The translations under genes and the position numbers were made by a program. Below the pieces are notes generated by a model, which was given only the letters and a program-made list of their open reading frames with translations, was not told the origin of the DNA and ran no database searches. Source: Thozetella sp. PMI_491 (lineage: Eukaryota > Ascomycota > Sordariomycetes > Chaetosphaeriales > Chaetosphaeriaceae). Taken from it: a stretch of 64,000 bases of DNA. Shown here in pieces: positions 1 through 12,394 of this stretch. The DNA lies in assembly GCA_021432635.1 (NCBI GenBank), contig MU270053.1:279743-343742 (forward strand). Direction: 5' to 3'. Each line of letters begins with the position of its first letter. Positions within the stretch are counted from its first letter, which is position 1.

Positions 1-270
1 ACTATATTTTTAACTAATAATATTTAATAGTATTAATATTATAATATTTTAATTATTATTTTTATTATATAATATATTACTAGATAAATAAGTTATATAT
101 ATATCTTTTACTAATAGAAGTTAAATTAAAAGTACTAGAATTTTTTTAAACTCTCTTAAAAGTATAGAATTTTAATAAATTTAAATCTTAAAATATTAGT
201 TAAAATATTACTTTTAAGTATAAAAAAACAAGTTATATAGCTAATTTATATTATAATTAATGCTCTATCT
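1..270. repeat. AT-only block, probable RIP-degraded repeat
   Basis: The first ~270 bases are almost entirely A and T, rich in TA dinucleotides and with hardly any C or G. GC rises abruptly at about 285-300 and stays near 50-60% for the rest of the window. No ORF of useful length is present. In Pezizomycotina, blocks like this are usual remains of repeats mutated by RIP (C-to-T changes, mostly at CpA), and also occur at centromeres or subtelomeres. The block runs off the left edge, so its size and parent element cannot be told. Confidence 0.6.
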
Positions 271-1243
271 TATTTTTAACACTTTTAATCTCGTGGTTGT
301 CGAGATGCAGCTTTTTTAAAAGGTAGTAGGTGATTTGTGGGGCATTTTGCCTGGTCCGAGACTTTTTTAACCCGATTGTACTTTGTAGGTTCCCTCGGGG
401 CCACCGCGCGGGGTACCGGGGTGCGCTTTCCAGGTCATCTTCCGCATGGGGAATATTGTGCATGTACCCTGCAATTGGAGCGCCAGGGCCTGAGTCTCCC
501 TAGCACCCTGGGTCATGTGAGGAGACGAATCTTCCCTCAACCTTTCCTCCAGAACAGCGGTCGTTGGGGTTGACGGGGCTTCCCCACGGGTCCACATGCG
601 CCTACAACCCTGAATCATGTACACCCACCCAGTATGTGCCATAGGTACCCTGTCCGCTATGGAGTGCAGTAGCCTTGCCCGGAAGGAGCTTGGCTTACTT
701 GGTATGTTCCAGACTTCGCAACGCGGTCAGGGCTTTTTGATTGCGCATGTTCTACTCCGAGCTCGCGTCCACACCGGAACCGGGGGGCATGGGCCCAGGA
801 GCACATCAAATTACCAGTGCGAATCATTACAGAAGCGAGGAGGCCATTCTCTCGTGGGGTTCGGGCCCGATCCTGCCTGGATCTAAACCAGCTCCGGTAC
901 GGAGCGCGACTGCCTAGTGTACATGGAGAGACCGGGGAAGTCGTATTAGTGGCTTGCTCAGGGCTGCGAGTCGCCGACTCCGGCGAAGAGTAGAGAAAGT
1001 ATTTCGTAATTACTTCGTATTGTGGATGGGCGGGCAAGTTATGGATACAGCTCGGTGAGCCCAAAGACTCGGTCTCATCCCATCCTGGCAGGTAGGCATG
1101 CCTCCCTCCGCGGATCGCAGCCGATGTGCCCTTCAGATGCAAGGGGCTGGCTCTACCCCTGAAGAAATATCAGAAAGCTAGATGTAAAAGCCACAATGGT
1201 GTGAATTCGAAAAGCACGGTGCTTTCATCTTCTTGATCCTTCC
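271..1243. other. gene-poor flank between AT block and RAD7 3' end
   Basis: Base composition is normal, but I find no convincing gene. Overlapping short ORFs of 68-161 codons occur on both strands with no recognisable domain and no splice-compatible partners. The stretch may hold decayed sequence from the element that the AT block belongs to, plus the RAD7 3' UTR next to the stop at 1244. Confidence 0.35.
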
Positions 1244-3301
1244 TCAATCGTCGTCTCCATCGATAACCATCCCCATCGCGTTCGGCACCCCGACAAGTAT
1301 CTTACCGCGTGGTACCTTAACGTCCTTGACTTTCATGCAGCCGAACACATTCAGCTCGTACAGGCTAGGGCAGCTGCGGAAGATACTGCCCACGACGAAG
1401 TCGGTGACGTCTTCACAGAAGCTGATCTCCAGCTTTTTCAGTTCCGGATAGACCTTGCCGGGCGCAAACACCTCCTCGAAAGCGCTGCGTGGGATGTGTC
1501 GGCAGGCGTGGATGTTGAGCCTCTGAAGTCGGCTGCCTGAATGCTCCATGAGCGCACGGAAGCCGTTTCCGCAAAGGCCGAGCCGGTCTGGATTCTCACG
1601 AGGATTCGAGGCATCGAGCTGGCGACACTTCTCGAAGTCGATGAACCGCAGAGGCTTGTTCTTCCAGCCCTTGAACAGGCGCACAAAGCCCTCGTCTGTT
1701 ACAACCTCGCTCTCAGTGATGCGCAGTTTTTCAAGATGTTGACAGTTCCTGTGGATGGCATCCAAGACCGTATTGTCGACATCGGGCACCACGGAGAGGG
1801 AAAAAGTTCTAAGACTGCCGCCGATCTGATCTAGCAGATGAACATAGATGTCGGGGTGCACGTCCTTGTGGAGGTTCAAGCTCAGGTGCTCCAGCGACTT
1901 GACCTTAGTGACATGTTTGAGACCATCTCCATTAACCTCCTGGTTGTGCTTGACCTTGAGGCGCTTTAGATTGGGACAGTTCGCCTCGAGCAAGGCCATA
2001 GAGGGATTGCCGAAATGCTTATCCGTGAATTGAACCTCGAGGGACTCTAAATATTGGCCCTTCTGCTGTAAAAACTCCCCCCATTTGGTCTCGGACAGCA
2101 GGTTCGCGCCAGCGAGATAGAAGCCGGAGAGCTCGATGTTGCGGGAGAGGAGGAAGTCCATGACCTCGTCCTTGAACTGGATGCCATTACGGATCTTCAG
2201 CTTCTTGAGCCCAGCCACCGATTGGAAGACTCGGACATAGTCATCAGAGGAGAGCTTTGCGCCGTCATAGATCATGACCTCTTCGGCCGAGGACTGCAGG
2301 AAGAGGCTGACAGTCTGGGGATCGATGAGACGACGTTTAGAGAGAAGTCGAGCGATCTTGTCGATGACAGCTGGCGGCAGCCCTAGCAGATCCTCGGCTA
2401 GGGTGATGTTCTTGGCGAGCAACTCGACACAAAGCGTCACGAGGCTTTTTGCTCCGGTTTGATATTGGCCATCAAGGATTCGGCTCGCCACCTGCCGCCG
2501 CCGGGCAGCCTGGCCGCCGCCGGCTCTCTTGACCTTCTTGTTGAGCGGCTCCCGGTCCTTCTCTAGCTCCTTGCCACAGGGGTTGCAGAGAAGGCCACCC
2601 TCGGGGCCAGACCGAGTGTACGGTGTGACTGTGAACCGCTTGCTGCAAATGGCGCAGTTGTCCATCTGCCCGGGAAGAGGGGCAGCAGGCTCCTCGTTAA
2701 GGGCCCGAGCAAGCTCATCATAGTCATCGTCGTTGTCTGCACCGGACTTGCGCTTTCTTTTCTGGAGCTTCTTGCTCGCCTTGATTTTCTCGATCGCCTT
2801 CTTCTCATCTTTCTTCCGTTTCTCCTCTTGGACTTTCGTCTCCGCGCGAGAGGCTCCCGATCGAGTGGATCTCACTGGTGCTGTGGTTGCCGAGGGGGGT
2901 GACTCTGCCGTACCCGCGCCGGCGGCCGCGGTCTCTTGATTCGGCTGGGCGGTGTCGGCATCGTCATTCTGTTCCAAAGCCGTACGGCGTCTGGCATCAG
3001 CATCCTGACGGATCTGGTGCGCACTGATGTTGTGCGACTGGCGAAAGTAGTCAGAAATGCTCTCCAGGGCTCGATCAGCGTGGGTGGTCTTACCGCAAGG
3101 AAGTCTGTCAGAGCCGATTGACTGAGATAAAATCAGTAATCTAGAGGCACACATCTGATTATTAGATAGAACAAGATCACAACGACTTACGGGCCTCGTA
3201 TATTGCGGCCCGCCGCTCTGCTCTGTCGAGACCTGTTCCTGTCAGCTCCAGTCCATTTCAACTCTATTGTGGCCAAAATCATCAGGTGGGGCTACTGACA
3301 T
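1244..3301 (-). CDS. RAD7: DNA repair protein Rad7 (LRR, global-genome NER)
   Basis: Rad7 pairs with Rad16 in the complex that recognises damage in non-transcribed DNA during global-genome nucleotide excision repair. My model has four exons, read on the minus strand: 3301-3296, 3222-3191, 3121-3094 and 3037-1244, 619 aa. Splicing restores the family N-terminus RGPQSALTDFLASHNIS, which no single ORF contains. Exon 2/3 and 3/4 joins are well supported (GTAAGT and GTAAGA donors, CAG acceptors, CTGAC branch point). The six-base first exon (ATG TCA) is tentative. Downstream come a charged Lys-rich stretch, a CxxC...CxxC zinc motif (CAICSKRF...CNPCGKEL) and a C-terminal leucine-rich-repeat region with repeated CPNLKRLKV-like units. 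The gene is divergent from RAD16 across 890 bp. Function is certain by family; only the 5' end is in doubt. Confidence 0.9.
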
Positions 3302-4191
3302 TTTAAGTTCTGTCGCGAATATCTATCTGCTTGAAAGGAGGATAGGGTGTTGTGATGGCTGATGGGTTGCAGAATTGCAGTGGTGATGGTGAAAGGGCTG
3401 TGGTGCGAAATTCTTCTTTCACCTGGCCGTTGGGTGTGCAAGGAGTGAGGGGCTGCTGTTGGCTAGTCCTGCGCCCTTTCCTTCGGTTTCCTCAAAAGGG
3501 TCGAAACACGTCTTCGGCGCGCCTTTAATTGGAACCCTGGCCTTTTAAACACGTCCCTCAATGCGTGGTCATGTGGCAAATAAGCACCATGATACACAGT
3601 GTTAAGTGCTTGCAGCGGGAACTGTTCCTTATCTTCCAGCCTCAGCCAGTGGATAAGGCGACCTTCAGTGGTTGTCTCCCGGAGTAAGACTCCCTGGCTC
3701 AGGGGCCAGAAAGAAGAAATACCTGGCGGCTCATAACGCCACTCCAATGAATTAGGAATGAAGTCGGTTGAATTTTTTGCCGAAATGAGATTTCATCCCC
3801 AATACCTTGCGACATCATCTGTAACCCTGAATACAAACTGTGCTCATTGCAGTATCCCTCGTCTACGCACCTGGTGGGTCCCTCTGCCTAAATTGTTGCA
3901 CGTGACAACGCTCCGACGCTTTCGCGTTCCAGACCAGCAATCGCGTCCCCCATTTCTTTCATTCTCGTCCCTTTTTTTCTCAGCTATCCCCCCTCCTTTT
4001 TGCACCATCCGCCGGGGCCCCAATTCCCATCGATTGGAGGTCACATCCCATCAATCATCAAAAATTGCAGCTCTCGTGGCGCTCTTTTTGACATTTTCAT
4101 CTTTTTCGTTCTCTCGAGGAACGATCTACTCCATTTTAACAACCACCACCCCTCCAGGCCGGAGCCCCGCAACGGTCAAGGATCCCCAGCT
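3302..4191. promoter_or_regulatory. shared RAD7/RAD16 divergent promoter region
   Basis: These 890 bases separate the start codons of two divergently transcribed partner genes. No convincing ORF lies inside; short ORFs on both strands lack homology. The RAD16-proximal side (about 3950-4190) is pyrimidine-rich with T and C runs, as is common in fungal core promoters and leaders. No specific operator could be assigned by eye. Confidence 0.55.
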
Positions 4192-7100
4192 ATGGCTCGC
4201 ACTCGACGCTCTGGTGCGTTCCAGGAGGAAACTGAGCCTTCCAAGAACTTGGGTAAGCCACAATTCCCACCCTCCGACCAATTTTGTCTACTAGACGGTA
4301 GCTGACAACCTTGGTTTCCAGCTCTTTCCTCCGAACTTCCACTCCTTGCGAAGCGACGGTCGTCGACTCGTCTAAGCAAATCGGCAGCCCCAACCCCAAA
4401 GTCCGTCTCGAGCGCAGCCAGCCCAAAGACGAGCTACTTTTCGGATAGCGAAAAGTCTACTCCTCTCACGAGCAATGTCCCAACTCCGGCGCCATCATTT
4501 ATAGCCTCTGCTTCGAAGGCACCGTCGACATCAGCTGCTTCACTGCCCGGCAACAAAATCGAAGTGGTGATTCCCGTTTCCAGAGCCCCTGCCGATAGCG
4601 CCCGAGCACTTCGCCAGAGTATTTACTCGACCCGCCCCAAGCGCAAGAGGGAGATTGTCGACAGCGAAGACGACGAATATGGCTCGGAGCACAGCCCTGA
4701 TGCGAAGCTCGCCCGCAAGCTACAGGACGAGGAAGACGCCAAATTTGAACCCTCGAATGAATCTTTACTGTCCTCCCGACGTGGGCCACGGACCAGCCTG
4801 CGGGGTAATGGGAAGTCGCCATCGTCGGCTCTATCTGCACGGAGCGCCGCTGGCCCTTCGGTAGTTAAGAAAGCTGGCAGCCGCAAGAAGAAGGGTTTTG
4901 TTGCAGACTTGGCCGACGATAGCGAAGCAATGGATGACGATAGGTCATTCCACGAAGACATCGATAGTGATGATGAGTCTGTCGTGCCCTCTCGGTCGCG
5001 ACGCAAAGTTCGGGCCAGGGCCTCGCTTCCATCCAAGCTTACGTCTAAGAGAGGCACTAGGAGCGCCAAAGCCAAGGCTGTGACATCAGAGGATGATGAA
5101 GATGATGAAGCTGAAGAGGATGTGGGAGGCGTGGATAGCGACTCGACTCTTACCTCGCTGGCGCTGTCCTACTCTTCCCCCTCAGAAGCAGAAGAGGACA
5201 ATTCGAGAGACGATCGCCATACGGCTGTCCGCCGGGCTATGGCTAACCGCCGTGGCTACCGAGCTTACCATAACAAGAAGGCGATGAAGAAGGCTCGGGA
5301 TCGCCTAGAAGAGCTGCATCCTGAACTCAAGACGATGTGGGATGAGCTGAAGAACATGCCCCTTCTCCGAGCTGGCAAGGCAGAGCAGCCCAAGACGATC
5401 TCACGCCAGCTGAAGCCCTTCCAGCTCGAAGGCTTGGCGTGGATGCTCCAGATGGAGAAGACTGAGTGGAAAGGTGGTCTTCTCGGCGACGAAATGGGCT
5501 TAGGCAAGACCATCCAGGCCGTCTCGCTGATCATGTCCGACTTCCCAGCCAAGAACCCATCGCTCGTGCTCGTCCCCCCGGTTGCTTTGATGCAGTGGAT
5601 GACCGAAATCGAGTCGTACACCGACGGTACCCTCAAGACTCTTGTCTTTCATGGGACCAATACGAAGACCAAGAACCTAACAGTCAAGGACCTCAAGAAG
5701 TACGACGTCGTCATCATGTCCTATAACAGCCTGGAATCTATGTACCGGAAGCAAGAGAAAGGCTTCAAGCGCAAGGAGGGCATCTACAAGGAGCAGTCCG
5801 TCATACACCAGACTCTGTTCCATCGCGTCATCCTCGACGAGGCGCACAGCATCAAGACCCGCACCACCATGACGGCGAAGGCTTGCTTTGCTCTGAAGAC
5901 AGAGTACCGCTGGTGCCTGAGCGGAACTCCCTTGCAGAACCGTATCGGCGAGTTCTTCTCGCTCATCCGCTTCCTCAACGTTCGCCCCTTTTCCTGCTAC
6001 CTCTGCCGGCAGTGCAGCTGCAACTCGCTCGAGTGGCACATGGACGACCAAGGTAATTGTGAGGAGTGTGGCCACGGTGGGATGCGACACGTATCCGTCT
6101 TCAACCAGGAGCTCCTAAACCCCATCCAGAAGTATGGCAATAAGGGAGAAGGAGCCGATGCTTTCAAGAAGCTTCGCATCCTAACCGATCGCATCATGCT
6201 CCGGCGCCTGAAGAAGGACCACACTAATTCCATGGAGCTACCTGTCAAGGAGATTCTCGTGGACCGCCAGTTCTTTGGTGAAGAGGAGAACGACTTCTCC
6301 AACAGTATCATGACCAACGCCGAGCGCCAGTTTGACACATACGTCGCCAGCGGTGTCATGCTCAACAATTATGCCAACATCTTCGGACTGATCATGCAAA
6401 TGCGGCAGTGCGCCGACCATCCTGATCTGCTCCTCAAGAAGCATAGCGAGGGTGGACAGAACGTGCTCGTCTGCTGCATCTGCGACGAGCCAGCTGTGGA
6501 AGCCATTCGATCTAGGTGCAAGCATGACTTCTGCCGCAGCTGCGCTAGAGCATACCTGAACTCGGCAAAGAGCCAGGATCCTGATTGTCCCAGCTGCCAC
6601 ATCCCGCTGTCTATCGATCTCGAGATGCCCGAGATCGAGCAGGACGAGGCTTTTGTTAAGAAGTCATCCATCATCAACCGTATCAAGATGGAGAACTGGA
6701 CCTCATCGTCCAAGATTGAGCTGCTCGTGCACGACCTCCATCGGCTCCGGTCCGACAATGCGTCTCACAAGTCCATCATCTTCTCCCAATTTACCACCAT
6801 GCTCCAGCTGGTGGAGTGGCGCCTCCGTCGAGCTGGCATCACCACCGTGATGCTTGACGGCAGCATGACTCCGGCCCAGCGTCAGGCGTCCATTGAGCAC
6901 TTCATGAAGAATGTCGAGGTTGAGTGCTTCCTCGTGTCGCTCAAGGCGGGCGGAGTAGCCTTGAACCTCACTGAGGCGTCCCGCGTCTTTATCATCGATC
7001 CGTAAGTCTGCCCTCACTCCGTACGCTGCCTACTGCATTGTAATAATCACTAATGCACAATAATAGATGGTGGAATCCCGCCGCGGAGTGGCAGTCTGCG

Positions 7101-7295
7101 GATCGGTGTCATCGAATCGGCCAAACCCGCCCTTGTACCATCACTCGTCTCTGCATTGAAGATTCCGTCGAGAGCCGCATGGTTCTTTTGCAGGAGAAGA
7201 AAGCGAACATGATCAATTCGACCATCAATTCCGACGACGCAGCCATGGACTCGTTGAGTCCTGAGGATCTGCAGTTCTTGTTCAGGGGTACCTAA
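4192..7295 (+). CDS. RAD16: DNA repair helicase/ubiquitin ligase Rad16 (SNF2-RING)
   Basis: Rad16 is the SNF2 ATPase and RING subunit that works with Rad7 in global-genome nucleotide excision repair. Three exons: 4192-4252, 4322-7001 and 7067-7295, 989 aa. The donors are GTAAGC and GTAAGT, and phases agree across both introns; the second join rebuilds [24 protein letters not shown]2 motifs V-VI. The N-terminal third is acidic, Ser-rich and low complexity. Then come Walker [10 protein letters not shown], the DEAH box [10 protein letters not shown], the SGTPLQNR motif, a Rad16-type Cys cluster (CYLCRQCSC...CEECGHGG), a C3HC4 RING ([21 protein letters not shown]...CPSC) and the C-terminal helicase lobe ([18 protein letters not shown]). 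The RING sits between the helicase lobes, as is usual for Rad5/Rad16. Nothing is missing or broken. Confidence 0.95.
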
Positions 7296-8831
7296 TCTTT
7301 CCCAAGGCGACCCTGTACCCAACCATCTTGCAAGTCGGCTGTGGGAGAGAAGGAAGGGAGAGGGTCATCCTTCGTCCCTGGTATGGATTCTTTGTTACCC
7401 CTTATTCTGATTGGCGCACGAGAGCGAGGATACCAGTATCGTCGCTCTGGCATGATTTATGTGCAGTTTCCTGCGCGACTCCATGGCCAGCTCAATGGCG
7501 ACACGAGCAAGCAGTGGTAATTACCCTCAAGAAATTGGCTGGCAGGCAAGCGATGAGGAAATCGCCTGGTTGTATGTAGGTATGAATAAACGATAGGGAG
7601 GAATAAGCGTAGGGGGCTGGCGTGAGCTGTATGGCGGTAGTTGCGCAAGCATACCAACCTATCTCTACCTTAGCTGATAGACTAGCTACACTACATCAAG
7701 CATTTTAGCAAACAGCGCCCTCGCTCATCGCTTGATGTCGTATTTGTATTGTGGCACAAAGATACTACCGCACCGACGCATACCAGGCCTGCTAGGAGCT
7801 GTAGCCTTGGACACGATCATTCATGCACCTCTTTAGAGAACGCCATTGCTTGCAAGTCATGGTTGATATCTAAATGAAATTAAAAAGAGATACCTGGTTC
7901 CATGCAGGCGGAGGTCGTGCGACGTCGATACCGCCGGTGGTCTCTCATCGCAAAGCCCAATTCCGGGTTGGAGCCGAAGAGGCGAGGCCTATTTAGACGA
8001 GACGACGTCATCCCCACTGGCCAGTTTCCCAGCGTGCTGGGTAGATATGTACCTATACCATAGTAGTTCCGGAAGTGGTGTGTCTAGCTCCAAATCCCCC
8101 CGCACAATGGCCCCCCTCCTCTGGGCCTCCCTAGCGTCGGCCCAGCTCATCCAGCCTGCAGCCGGTCGGTCCCCCTGCTGTGGCTGCTGTGGGGAAGCCT
8201 GTAGGCTGCTGCAGGACCCCAAACACTCGGACTGTCGATTGGTCCCAAAGGGCCCCATGATCCAAACAATTTCTTGTTGTATAGCGGGGCAGGGGCACGA
8301 GGATCAAAGCTGTTCGTCTCGGCGCGGTGGGCGAACCCGTCAAACCCGTCTGACGCTGAGGAGGCCCTAGCTCGTTCTGGATGCCAACGACTCGCCCAGC
8401 TGCGTGCTAGCTCACGTCACCAATCCACTTTCTCCCTTTTCCTTCCCACGCTCCCCTTCCAGTGGCGTGCCCGGTATCCCTTTCTCTCCCCTCTGCTGCA
8501 GCTGGTGCTCGCGTCCCACAACGAGCTCGGCTTCCTCGTGGAAAGAGTGTTTTTTCTTGGGCCTCGAAAGCAAGCCTCGCATTCCGTTTCACTTCAATCG
8601 ATGTCTTTGCTGTGCAAATTAAGAGCGCTTTGAACATTATTACCACAGGCAATTCCTCTCTGCCCCTTGCCCCTCGCCCCTCACCCCTCACCCCTCGTCC
8701 TCCCCAGCGGCCCGCGTAGAAGGAGTATCGAAGCCCCTGAGTCTCGGAGCTTTGCCCTAGTTTCTCCTTGTTGATCTGCGGCGACTGTTGCCCGCTTACT
8801 CTTGCATGGTCTGGTGAAGCCCATTGCCAAA
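7296..8831. other. intergenic, RAD16 3' to glutaminase 5'
   Basis: No gene is supported here. Several 60-119-codon ORFs overlap on both strands with no domain, no repeatable splice pattern and Ser/Pro/Arg-rich random-looking translations. Around 8430-8720 the plus strand is pyrimidine-rich with CCCCTC runs, consistent with the promoter and leader of the downstream secreted protein. Confidence 0.4.
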
Positions 8832-11407
8832 ATGCGATTCGAATTCCTTGCCCTGGCCGCGCTGGCGAGCGCCTCGACCCTGACGCCGCCCGTTGTCCCC
8901 CTGATCGTGCGCAATCCGTATCTCAGCACTTGGCTAGGCAGTGCCCGGAAAGCGCCATGGGAGGAATGGCCGATCTTCTGGACCGGATCTCATGTAGGTG
9001 ACCCCGAGTAACGAGCTGTCGCACAGCCAAACCGTCCTAACAGTCCATGTAGATAGGCTTTTCGGCCATGGCATCCGTTCCGTCCGCCGGCAAGGTCTAT
9101 CCGCTACTTGGGCGCCCCCAGGACTCCATTGCCTCCTCCCATCGCAAATACAACGTGACATTCCCAGACTACCTGGGCACCCACTTCGATGCCTCCACCA
9201 CCAACTTGACATACTCGATTCCGGCCCCCAGCCTCGGAGGCACCCCTCTGCGCCTAACGCTCTCCTTCCTGTCTCCGATCACGCCGTCCTCTACGCTCCG
9301 ACAATCGGTGCCTGCTGCGTACCTGACTGTCATCGTAGAAGGCGATTTTGATATTGACTTCTATATCGACCTGAACGGCGAATGGGTCAGCGGGAACCGC
9401 GGCAACGAGATCCGCTGGGAGCTTCTGGAACGTGACTATTCCGAGCTGGAGAGAGACGCGCGAGCCCAGACGCACATCAAGACCTGGAAGATTGCGCGCA
9501 GCAATGAGGAGCTCCTGACCGAATGGGCTGACCACGCTGAATGGGGGACACTACACTTCTCCGGCCCCTCGGATGCTAGCCACCAGGCTGGCACCTCAGC
9601 TATCCTGCGCCAGCAATTCTCAAATACCGGCTCGCTCAAGAACCACGTGGATACCTCGTTCCGTCGGATCATGGAGGAAGAGCCTGTCTTCGCTTTTTCT
9701 AAATCGTTCAAGCTGGGAAGCAGTTCAGCCAGCCGCTCATCCAAGCAGGAGGACAGCATTCAGTTCACTTTCGCCCTCGTCCAAGACCCTGTTGTCCAGT
9801 TCGCCTCTGCGAGAGGTCTAACGTACATGCGACCTTTCTGGGCTTCGTACTTCTCTTCCCCGGATGAGCTGATTCGATACCACTACAACGACTTCGAGAC
9901 TGCTAATGTCCTGGCGAAGAACTACTCGGACACCCTGGCCAAAGACGCCTTCGCGTCTGGCTCCCAGGATTACCAGGACATCGCGGCGCTGTCTGCTCGG
10001 CAAGTCCTTGGCGCCACGCAATTCTCGGGCACCCCAGATAGCCCGATCCTGTTCCTCAAGGAGATCTCCTCTAATGGGAACTTCCAGACCGTCGATGTCA
10101 TCTTCCCTGCTTTCCCCTTTTTTCTATATACCAATCCAAGGTGGCTGGCCTACCTTCTCGAGCCGCTCCTCGAACACCAGCTGAGCGGCCAGTATCCCAA
10201 CGACTACAGCATGCACGACTTGGGCTATCACTTCCCGAACGCCACCGGGCATGCGGACGGCAGGGACGAGTATATGCCGGTGGAGGAATGTGGAAACATG
10301 CTCATCATGGGCTTGGCCCTTGCCAATGCTTTTAGGTACGATACCGACCCGGCCTTCACGTCCGCATCTGCAGATAGTCTCGCGAACGTGGTTGAGGGCA
10401 GTCGTGTGTGGCCTGACCATGTTGACGCGTTCGGTATCGACGCCGGGATCATGACCGGCCCGGCAGCCGCTAAAAAGTGGCTGAGCCGGTCGTACAAGCT
10501 CTGGAAGCAGTGGACCGGTTACCTCGTGCGAGAATCTCTCATCCCCCACAACCAGTTGTGCACCGATGACTTTGCTGGGTGGCTCGCCAACCAGACGAAC
10601 CTGGCACTCAAGGGCATCATTGGTGTCAAGGCCATGGGTGAGATTGCCGGAATAGTCGGGCAGGCTGATGATGCGAAGTATTACGAGAAGGTGGCGAACG
10701 AGTACATCGAGAAGTGGCAGGACTATGGCGTCTCGAGAGACCAGACCCACGCCAAGCTCGCGTATACTTGGTACGGCTCATGGACCACCATCTACAACCT
10801 TTATGCCGACTCCTTGCTCTGCTTCCACATCCCTAAGACGCCGGCATCCAAAGGGTTCCGCTGGTTCGGCCAGAAACCGCTAGCAGGAGGCTCGACCTCG
10901 CTGTTCATCCCCGACAAGGTCTACAAGATGCAGAGCGATTGGTACTACGCAGTGCTCCAGCGGTACGGACTGCCACTAGATTCCAGGCATCTGTACACCA
11001 AGAGCGACTGGGAGTTCTTCGCCGCGGCTGTAACCAGCCAAGGCACCCGGAAGGCCATCTTAGACACCATTGCCTTGTGGGTCAACGAAACGGTGACTGG
11101 TGAGTAACCGCCGCGGGTGGGTATTCGACTCGGAAGCGATAAGCTAACTTAGATAATAGATCGCCCACTGACGGATCTCTACGACACGGAAGGCCAGGGC
11201 GGCTTCCCCGACCCGACCTTCATGGCCCGGCCCGTCGTCGGCGGCCACTTCTCCTTCTTGGCCCTAGAACGGGCCTGCGGTGGAAAGGCGATCGAGGCCC
11301 TTAGGTTCCTCGACGAGCAGCCACCCGCAGAAATCAACATCGAGCAGGCATTGCTCGCCGACACAGCGCCTCTAGAGGAAGACGAGGAGCCGATGGCAGA
11401 CCTCTGA
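8832..11407 (+). CDS. gtaA: secreted glutaminase A-like protein (DUF4965/DUF1793)
   Basis: This is a fungal extracellular glutaminase-family protein, expected to release ammonia from glutamine outside the cell; enzymatic activity is inferred from family only. Three exons: 8832-8993, 9053-11099 and 11160-11407, 818 aa, with GTAGGT and GTGAGT donors and consistent phases. The start gives a hydrophobic signal peptide (MRFEFLALAALASASTLTPP). Family landmarks in order are PYLSTWLGSA...WPIFWTGSH at the N-terminus, an N-terminal beta-rich region, GLTYMRPFWASYFSSPDE, an (alpha/alpha)-type helical core with YSMHDLGYHFPNATGH and EECGNMLIMGLA, and a C-terminal GGHFSFLALERACGG. Several N-x-S/T sequons fit secretion. 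A nitrogen-scavenging role would match the nitrogen regulator 28 kb away, but proximity alone says nothing about co-regulation. Confidence 0.85.
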
Positions 11408-12394
11408 GGGCTCTTCGAGGCCTTGGGAAAGAAGGAAAGAGAAAATGATGGCTGACGCAAAGGATGGCCTTGAGAAATATTGCATGCATGCAGACATGCA
11501 AACAAGAGGAGTTGTCTTTCGCTGCGGACTAGCATCTTAGCTTCACACTGTCATTGTAGTATCAATTAATTTGCATCTCGCATCCCCCACGGGGCTCGCT
11601 TCGAGCAGCTGCTAAGTATGGCCAATGCCGTGGTTCGTTCAAGCCACGACATGCATCTTCGTACCGGAAAGCCTCAGCCGGACCAGAATCTTGATTTGGA
11701 CGCACCACTTGGCGCGAACTGCATTAGGCGCCAAGGTTTGCCTTACCTGTCCTGCCACTCAGCGTGCAAGGGCCTTGAACACGAAGCTGCCTTGTCTACC
11801 TAATCTCAAGGCGTCGTGCCCGCCTGGGATGAGTAAAGGTCGGAGAAAGAAGGTAGGAGATAGACAAGGCTGAGGAGGTCGCGGGGCGAAGTGGCCTCGA
11901 TTTTGCTCTTGTGCAACCCTCAAGACAAGTCGCAGTGTCACCAGGCTCGCCCGGTGACCTCAAGCCCAGCAAATTAACTTTCTCCAAGCGGAGCATTTTG
12001 ACGCTGGCCGGCGGAAGGTGGCCCCGGCGCCTGCCAACACTCGCCTGAAAAGGGACTAGCGTGGTTGGCTCGGCCTGCAAGCAACGCAACGCGTTCCTCC
12101 TGCGAAAATTCGACAGGCTCTCTCCTTTGCACCTCCCTCCCGAGGCAACCCACCACGGTCGCAATTTTTGCCTTTCATCATTCCTCAGCAGGCGAGGACA
12201 TCGCGGAACTCGCAGCGGTCTCCGACTATCATCCTTTCTTGCGTCCCCGTCACGCTCAACCTCAATTTCATTACCTGACCACCTCGTCCACCCTGACTTT
12301 GCATCGACGTGGTCGAACCCGCAAACTTACCATCTAACCAGCCGACTGGCTCACCTTCCACCCCTCTCCCAATCGCCCATCGACCTGAATCAAG
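11408..12394. other. intergenic, gtaA to RRM gene
   Basis: No gene is supported. ORFs of up to 122 codons on both strands have no recognisable domain. The last 250 bases before 12395 are CT-rich and contain CAAC/TCAACC patches typical of leaders of highly expressed fungal genes. Confidence 0.4.
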
